From positions 62,001-126,000 of the forward strand of contig CALHWY010000013.1 of assembly GCA_938040055.1 (NCBI GenBank): a DNA stretch of 64,000 nt. The letters run 5' to 3'. The first letter of the stretch is position 1. Each line of letters begins with the position of its first letter. Made by a program: the position numbers and the translations under genes. This document shows, piece by piece, positions 59,225 to 64,000 of this stretch. Origin of the DNA: an uncultured Endomicrobiia bacterium (lineage in GTDB: Bacteria; Elusimicrobiota; Endomicrobiia; Endomicrobiales; Endomicrobiaceae). The notes beneath the pieces are model-generated. The model was not told where the DNA came from. It saw nothing but the letters and a program-made list of their open reading frames with translations, and searched no databases.

Positions 59225-61216
59225 TCAAAAGCGGCGCCGTTTCCCGTTCCACATCTCTCTGTAAACAAAATAAGATTTTCTCAAATATCTCTTAAAAGTG
59301 CTGTCTTTGCCGTCTTCTCCTATACCGCATAGGCCGAACCATTCCTCATATCCTCCGCCGTCAAGAAATGCCCCTCCGAACTGTTTTTTCGTATCATGAA
59401 CCGAAGGATCCATTCCCTGGGCTTTCCACCATTCGTCGCTCCATTCGAAAATAACGCCTCCGAGGGAATTTCCGGCTCCGTTTTCTATGCCGCCCATATT
59501 TTCCTCAATATTTTCCCAGGCGCCTTTATGATAAGCCGCCTGGCCGGTTTCAGCCCTGGCGGAGCTCCATCCGGAGGCATAAGCGGGACAGCCGTATTCC
59601 GTAATTATGACCGGCTTGCCCGAAAAAATTTTTACGTCTTTCCAGATATTGCCAAACCCCTGTTCTCCTCTGTAGGAATTTGTTCCGTAAATGTCTATAT
59701 CCGGACAAAATTTGGCAAAAAGATCAAAAAAACCGAGATCCCCGTTAGATATCGCGACAGGCCTTTTTTGGGGATCAAGCAATTTTATAAGCCTGGCGCA
59801 TTCATTGGCGAACTTATAATAAGCTTCGGGATGGGAATCTACTTTCGAACTCGTATGGCTGTCTCCTATGCTGCCGTAATTGTTTTCATTTCCCAGAACC
59901 CACATCAGAACATAAGGCTCGTCTTTGTAATTTTCAACCATTTTTCTTATGCCGGCAAGCATATTCTCTCTCTGGCGCGGATTTCTGTAATCGGTGCCTT
60001 CTTCCCAGGTCGCGCCGGAATCAACGGCATACATTCCGAGAAAGTCTCCCATCATATACATAAAACCGTATTTTTCATATCCCTGCTTCAATAGATCTTT
60101 GTCGATATCGCGGTGATGGTAGATTCTTATGGTATTGACTCCCATTTCTTTCATCAAAGCAAAATCCCCTACGGGCTGTTCGTTTTTATCCTGTTTCCCG
60201 TTTCTGTCGGCGTCAACCCAAGCGTCGAAAGGACCGTCGGCTTTTCCGTTCTTATCATAATCGTCGCGGGTCCAGGCGCTGTTATTGTCAAGTCCCGTTT
60301 CGGGAGATAATCCTATTTTATTAGGCCCGTAAGTAATGCCCTTAACGGTATAGGGGATTCCTTCAACCGTAAGCCTGAAATGATCATTATTATACTGTAT
60401 AAGCTTTACCTTTCCTTCTCCTGAAACTTTCTTTATCCCGCTTTTCTCAAGGTCTATGCGCTTTTTCTCAAAATCCTTCGCGGAGGCGGCGACAAGCCTG
60501 CCTGGAGTTATGTAAAAAATGTCGTTTTTAATATCATTGTCGAAAGTATTGCCGATAAGTATTTGCGCGCCTTCAAGCTTAACGCCTATCCCGGGGTGCT
60601 TTTTAGTGAGATAATTTATCCTGTCTATGCATACCGGGCCTATATACCACGGGGTTTTATATTCCGTCCAGCCGACGGATTTGGGGAAAAATACTATGCA
60701 GGCATAATAAGCTTTTACGGCATGTTTATAATTTCCCGCCCTGTCCAAAGCGACAGCCGTAAAGTACAGTTTTACGCCGGGCTCTTCTCTTGCGGCTGCC
60801 CATTTATAAAAATTAGCCTGATAATCGTCATTGTTTACAAAGTTCCATTTGTCGCCCTTAAGCATTCCGCGCCGGTTAAGTTTTCTGTAATCCGGAGATT
60901 CATAGATGCTTTGCGTATTCGGATATATTCCTTCTCCCGAAGCTTTTCTCAATGCGTTAAAGTCCGTAGGCACATATTTGTATTTGTCGCTCCCCTCTCC
61001 CTGAAAAACGCCGTATTTTTCATAATCCACCCATTCTTCGGATCCGCTGTCGTATATTTTAAAAGGTTTCGCAGGTTCGTATTTCATTTTTCTATTGTAT
61101 TTTTCCGCAGCTTTAAGGGATTTTGCAAGACGCTTATCCGCAATATCTTTCGCGAATGCTCCGGAAAAGACGGAACAGACAAAGACAGCGGCAAATAATA
61201 TTTTTAACATTTTCAT
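59225..61216 (-). CDS. Secreted TIM-barrel glycosidase paralogue with N-terminal helical module
   Basis: 663 residues. Signal peptide about 1-22 (GAFAKD). Same plan as its neighbours: KYNRKMKYE, WVDYEKYGVF, TPR-like pair around residues 145-180 (AGNYKHAVKAYYACIVFFP), beta segment VKLEGAQILIGNTFDND, then WTRDDYDKNGKADG and DADRNGKQDKNE calcium-type loops (about 318-346), barrel start GDFALMKEMGVNTIRIYHH, acid/base Glu444 in VLGNENNYG and nucleophile Glu540 in ITEYGCPAY. GGAGG precedes the start. The clearest case of two complete EF-hand-like loops in the set. The C-terminus is basic (KRRRF). Confidence 0.88.
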   Translation of the reverse strand: MKMLKILFAAVFVCSVFSGAFAKDIADKRLAKSLKAAEKYNRKMKYEPAKPFKIYDSGSEEWVDYEKYGVFQGEGSDKYKYVPTDFNALRKASGEGIYPNTQSIYESPDYRKLNRRGMLKGDKWNFVNNDDYQANFYKWAAAREEPGVKLYFTAVALDRAGNYKHAVKAYYACIVFFPKSVGWTEYKTPWYIGPVCIDRINYLTKKHPGIGVKLEGAQILIGNTFDNDIKNDIFYITPGRLVAASAKDFEKKRIDLEKSGIKKVSGEGKVKLIQYNNDHFRLTVEGIPYTVKGITYGPNKIGLSPETGLDNNSAWTRDDYDKNGKADGPFDAWVDADRNGKQDKNEQPVGDFALMKEMGVNTIRIYHHRDIDKDLLKQGYEKYGFMYMMGDFLGMYAVDSGATWEEGTDYRNPRQRENMLAGIRKMVENYKDEPYVLMWVLGNENNYGSIGDSHTSSKVDSHPEAYYKFANECARLIKLLDPQKRPVAISNGDLGFFDLFAKFCPDIDIYGTNSYRGEQGFGNIWKDVKIFSGKPVIITEYGCPAYASGWSSARAETGQAAYHKGAWENIEENMGGIENGAGNSLGGVIFEWSDEWWKAQGMDPSVHDTKKQFGGAFLDGGGYEEWFGLCGIGEDGKDSTFKRYLRKSYFVYREMWNGKRRRF

Positions 61217-61267
61217 TCTTCCCTACCTCCGTTTTTATGCGGCAAGAACCGAAAAAACGCGTTCCCA

Positions 61268-63271
61268 TTATTTCTTGGCGTCTTTATTTCTGTATTTTTT
61301 CCACAAATCCCTGTACATAAAATAAGATTTTCTCAGCTGTCTTTTAAACGTGCTGTTAGAGCCGTTGCCCAGCCCGCAAATACCGAACCATTCTTCATAT
61401 GCCCTTCCGTCTAAAAAAGGACCGGCCCATTGGGAATCCGTGTCATGGAACCACGGATCGGTGGACGCGCCCGCTTTCCACCATTCGTCCGACCACTCGA
61501 AAATCACCCCTCCTATGGCATTGCCAGCCCCGTCTTTTATTCCGGCAAGATTGTCTTCAATGCTGTTCCAGCAGGCTCTGTGGTAATCGGCCTGCCCTTC
61601 TTCCGCTCTCGCCGCGTCCCAACCTTTCGCATAAGCGGGACAGCCGTATTCCGTTATAAGAACGGGTTTTCCATAAACCCTTGCCACATCCTGCCATATT
61701 TGCCCGAATCCGTAATTTCCCCTGTATACATTTGCTCCGTAGACGTCTATTTCCGGAGCGTTTTTCGCGCAGTAGTCGAGAAGATACGTATCGCCGTTGC
61801 ATACGGCGACGGGCCTTTGCTGCGGATCCAGGGATTTAATAAGTCTGGCGCATTCGTTTACAAAACCGTAATAAGCGTCCGGATGCCGCTGCGCCTGATT
61901 GCTGGTTCCCACTTCCCCGCCATGGTTTCCGACCGTGCCGTAGTTGTTCTCATTGCCCAAAACCCACATCAGAACATAAGGCTCGTCTTTATATTCTTCA
62001 ACCATGCGCCTGACGCTGTCAAACATATTATCTCTCTGCTGCTTATCGGTATAATCCGTGCCGTCAAACCATCCGGCTCCGGAATCTTTGCCGTACATAC
62101 CTATAAGATTTCCGATAAGATACATAAATCCGTAATTTTCATATCCGTCTTTTAAAAGTTCTTTGTTCAGATCGGCATAATGGTATATTCTTACGGTATT
62201 TATTCCCATTTCTTTTAAAAGAGCGAAATCGCCCACGGTTTTATCCGTGCGCTCTTTTTTATTATTTCTGTTAGCGTCCACCACGGCTTCATACGGGCCG
62301 TCCGGCTTTCTGTTATTGTTATAATCGTCAAAGCTCCAGTCCCTGAGATTGTCAAGCGTGCCGAAATCGGGAGAAAGCCCGACTCTGCTGGGAGAATAAG
62401 ATACGGCTCTTATGACATAAGGGCTGCCGTCCACCGTAAGCCGTATATGCCCGTTATCGTAATGAACAAGCTTTACGGCTCCCTTTCCCGAAACGCTTTT
62501 TACTCCCACTCCGTACAAATTCATGCCGACTCTTTTGAAGTCCGAGGCCTTTGACAAAACAAGTTTTCCCGGATTGACTATAAAAACGTCATTGCTTACG
62601 TCATTGTCAAAAACATTTTCAATAATAACGCTTTCACCTTCAAGCTTCACGCCTATTTCGGGATGCTCTCTCGTAAGATATTTGATCTTTGCCGCGCACA
62701 CGGGGGCGACATACCAGGGCGTATTCCACTGAGTGCGGCCAGAGGCTTTGGGAAAAAGCACCAGACAGGCGTAATATGCTTTGACCGCATGCTTATAATT
62801 TCCGGCATTCTCAAGTATAAGAGCGCAATAGTAAAGCTTGAGTGCCGGATCTTCTTTCGCGACTGCCCATTTATAAAAATTTCTCTGGTTATCGTCGGTA
62901 TAAATATATTTCCAGACATTTCCTTTAAGTTTTTTGGGATTGAAATCGGGAGACTTTTTCACGCTTTCCGTATTCGGGTATATTCCCTCCCCGGAAGCCT
63001 CCGCAAGTCCTTTGAAATCTTTAATCTTATATTCGTAATCTTTTGTTCCGGGTTTAAAAAACTCTCCGTATTTTTCATAATCGACCCACTTTTCGCGGCC
63101 CGCGTCATATATCGGAAAAGGTTTGTTTTTTTCATAAATCATTGATTTGTTATGTTTGCCGGCGGCTTCAAGAACGTCCTGCAAAGCGCCGTTGGAAGAA
63201 GAGCAGGCCGGCGCAAAACCCGTACATAAAAAAAACACCAGAAAAACGATTTTGATTATTTTTATTTGCAT
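61268..63271 (-). CDS. Secreted TIM-barrel glycosidase paralogue with N-terminal helical module, possible lipoprotein
   Basis: 667 residues. The signal peptide ends in FAPAC-SSS, which could be a lipobox with Cys23, so this copy may be membrane-anchored, unlike its paralogues; the -3 residue is not ideal. The N-terminal module (about 30-275) has WVDYEKYGEF, AGNYKHAVKAYYACLVLFP and VKLEGESVIIENVFDND. The calcium-type loops are partly degenerate (DDYNNNRKPDG, DANRNNKKERTD). Barrel start GDFALLKEMGINTVRIYHY, acid/base Glu441 in VLGNENNYG, nucleophile Glu541 in ITEYGCPAY. It follows the GH94-like gene by about 40 bases, presumably in one operon. Confidence 0.88.
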   Translation of the reverse strand: MQIKIIKIVFLVFFLCTGFAPACSSSNGALQDVLEAAGKHNKSMIYEKNKPFPIYDAGREKWVDYEKYGEFFKPGTKDYEYKIKDFKGLAEASGEGIYPNTESVKKSPDFNPKKLKGNVWKYIYTDDNQRNFYKWAVAKEDPALKLYYCALILENAGNYKHAVKAYYACLVLFPKASGRTQWNTPWYVAPVCAAKIKYLTREHPEIGVKLEGESVIIENVFDNDVSNDVFIVNPGKLVLSKASDFKRVGMNLYGVGVKSVSGKGAVKLVHYDNGHIRLTVDGSPYVIRAVSYSPSRVGLSPDFGTLDNLRDWSFDDYNNNRKPDGPYEAVVDANRNNKKERTDKTVGDFALLKEMGINTVRIYHYADLNKELLKDGYENYGFMYLIGNLIGMYGKDSGAGWFDGTDYTDKQQRDNMFDSVRRMVEEYKDEPYVLMWVLGNENNYGTVGNHGGEVGTSNQAQRHPDAYYGFVNECARLIKSLDPQQRPVAVCNGDTYLLDYCAKNAPEIDVYGANVYRGNYGFGQIWQDVARVYGKPVLITEYGCPAYAKGWDAARAEEGQADYHRACWNSIEDNLAGIKDGAGNAIGGVIFEWSDEWWKAGASTDPWFHDTDSQWAGPFLDGRAYEEWFGICGLGNGSNSTFKRQLRKSYFMYRDLWKKYRNKDAKK

Positions 63272-63312
63272 TTTTTCCTCGCTATGCCTCTTTTGGATAA
63301 AGCTGCATCCGC

Positions 63313-64000
63313 TTAAAAATAAACCTTAACGGCTTTCGCCTCGGCATTCCTTAATCTGACGGCATCGCGGCCGGAAAGCTTCTTACCTTCGACGGTTTGC
63401 TTTTTTCCGTCTTTCCAGAAAATTTCCATCTTCTTTGCCGAAACGCCTTTTAAATAAGTACTCTTTTTTAAAGGATTGACATAGGTTACGTCCACGGATC
63501 CGAACATTTTAAATGAAAATTCGCCTTTCCCGTCGAAAAAAGACGAATCCAGCACGGGTTTCAGTTCAAAATCAAGCCTGCCGTTTTCATATGTGAACGG
63601 TTTTTCCCCGACGGTCATCCTTATCCACATATCAATAAACTCGACCGTTGACCCGCTGAGCCTTGCGACAAAGCCTCTTCCGTGATTGGCGGGATCCGGG
63701 AAAACGCTTGAACATATAAAAGACGAGTTTTCAAGAATGCTTCTTTTATAAATTTTCGGATCGGCGAAACATACGAGCCCCGTTTTTATTTCTTTAAAAA
63801 ATTCTTCATAAAGTCCCGCTTTAAGCATCTCAAGCAGATATTTGTAAGCCATATGCAGAAATACCGATTCATTTTCGAGCCATCCCCTGTTAAAAACTCT
63901 GGTTCTCCCTATTTCAAGGCTTTCCGAATCCAAATTTGCATTGACTTTAAACATTTTCAGTTTGCGGTCATAAACTCCGCTGTTTCTCATATTGCGCACA
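63313..64000 (-). CDS. GH94-like (cellobiose phosphorylase/cyclic glucan synthase type) protein, C-terminal part
   Basis: The frame runs in from the right edge, so only the last 229 or so residues are present. Segments such as GWLENESVFLHMAYKYLLEML, here GWLENESVF then HMAYKYLLEML, ENSSFICSS, HGRGFVARLSGSTVEFIDMW and GEKPFTYENGRL match the (alpha/alpha)6 barrel end and C-terminal beta-sandwich of GH94/GT36-type enzymes, which phosphorolyse beta-glucans or trim chain length in cyclic beta-glucan synthases. The beginning is outside the window, so the full domain set and any transmembrane glycosyltransferase part cannot be seen. It is first in the visible order of the glycosidase operon. Confidence 0.75.
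   Translation of the reverse strand, partial: VRNMRNSGVYDRKLKMFKVNANLDSESLEIGRTRVFNRGWLENESVFLHMAYKYLLEMLKAGLYEEFFKEIKTGLVCFADPKIYKRSILENSSFICSSVFPDPANHGRGFVARLSGSTVEFIDMWIRMTVGEKPFTYENGRLDFELKPVLDSSFFDGKGEFSFKMFGSVDVTYVNPLKKSTYLKGVSAKKMEIFWKDGKKQTVEGKKLSGRDAVRLRNAEAKAVKVYF

Noticed and set aside
59396..60094. Antisense frame of 232 codons in a glycosidase gene
   Set aside because: Similar antisense frames occur in the paralogues only because the sense strands are homologous.
1..64000. CRISPR arrays, rRNA genes and intact insertion sequences
   Set aside because: No regularly spaced repeats, no rRNA-like sequence and no complete transposase with terminal repeats were seen.

Overview
The window reads as a chromosomal segment of an anaerobic, fermentative bacterium with an outer membrane. 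Evidence for the envelope type is an autotransporter, an OmpA-type anchor fused to a predicted beta-barrel, a LolA-like protein and several lipoproteins. Evidence for anaerobiosis is an NAD(P)-linked [FeFe] hydrogenase with all three maturases. The mix of a Firmicutes-like tmk-holB-ricT-metG-tatD operon with an autotransporter envelope fits the Elusimicrobiota (Endomicrobium-like) best in my judgement, but that is inference without any database search. Coding density is high and most genes lie in long same-strand runs with ATGA-type overlaps.

Layout. 0-6.7 kb: the end of an unknown gene, then a minus-strand housekeeping operon read tmk, holB, ricT, metG, tatD, a TatD-associated radical SAM protein and a 3D-domain cell-wall protein. 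6.8-12.6 kb: a strong promoter and the hydrogenase operon (ferredoxin-like, NuoF-like, catalytic and NuoE-like subunits, then hydG) closed by an intrinsic terminator. 13.2-14.0 kb: a flavodoxin-ferredoxin gene split by a one-base frameshift. 14.0-16.4 kb: hydE and hydF. 16.5-18.4 kb: tpiA, pduL, rpiB. 18.8-22.1 kb: a lipoprotein and two tandem DUF4139 paralogues. 22.1-35.9 kb: a long nucleoside-catabolism run (deoC, a triple-GAF membrane protein, two transketolase halves, deoB, punA, deoA, recJ, mtnP, cdd) ending in a Na/phosphate symporter-like gene. 36.3-40.7 kb: a TetR-controlled heterodimeric ABC exporter. 40.7-41.8 kb: about 1 kb of probably decayed DNA. 41.8-50.5 kb: a DJ-1 protein, a lipoprotein cyclophilin, valS, an autotransporter, rph, rdgB. 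50.6-51.2 kb: tRNA-Pro followed by the relic of a tyrosine recombinase. 51.2-64 kb: a minus-strand secreted-carbohydrate locus containing a LolA-like protein, a carbohydrate-binding-like protein, an OmpA-tailed outer-membrane protein, four paralogous TIM-barrel glycosidases with tRNA-Val between the second and third, and the C-terminal part of a GH94-like phosphorylase/glucan-synthase-type protein at the right edge.

How the parts fit. Nucleosides cleaved by PunA, DeoA and MtnP give (deoxy)ribose 1-phosphates. DeoB converts these to 5-phosphates, and DeoC splits deoxyribose 5-phosphate to glyceraldehyde 3-phosphate and acetaldehyde. RpiB, transketolase and TpiA feed carbon into glycolysis, PduL can make acyl phosphate for ATP, and the hydrogenase can dispose of reducing equivalents as H2. 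The right-hand locus looks like a surface or periplasmic beta-glucan system, and it is the part I find least explained by known families.
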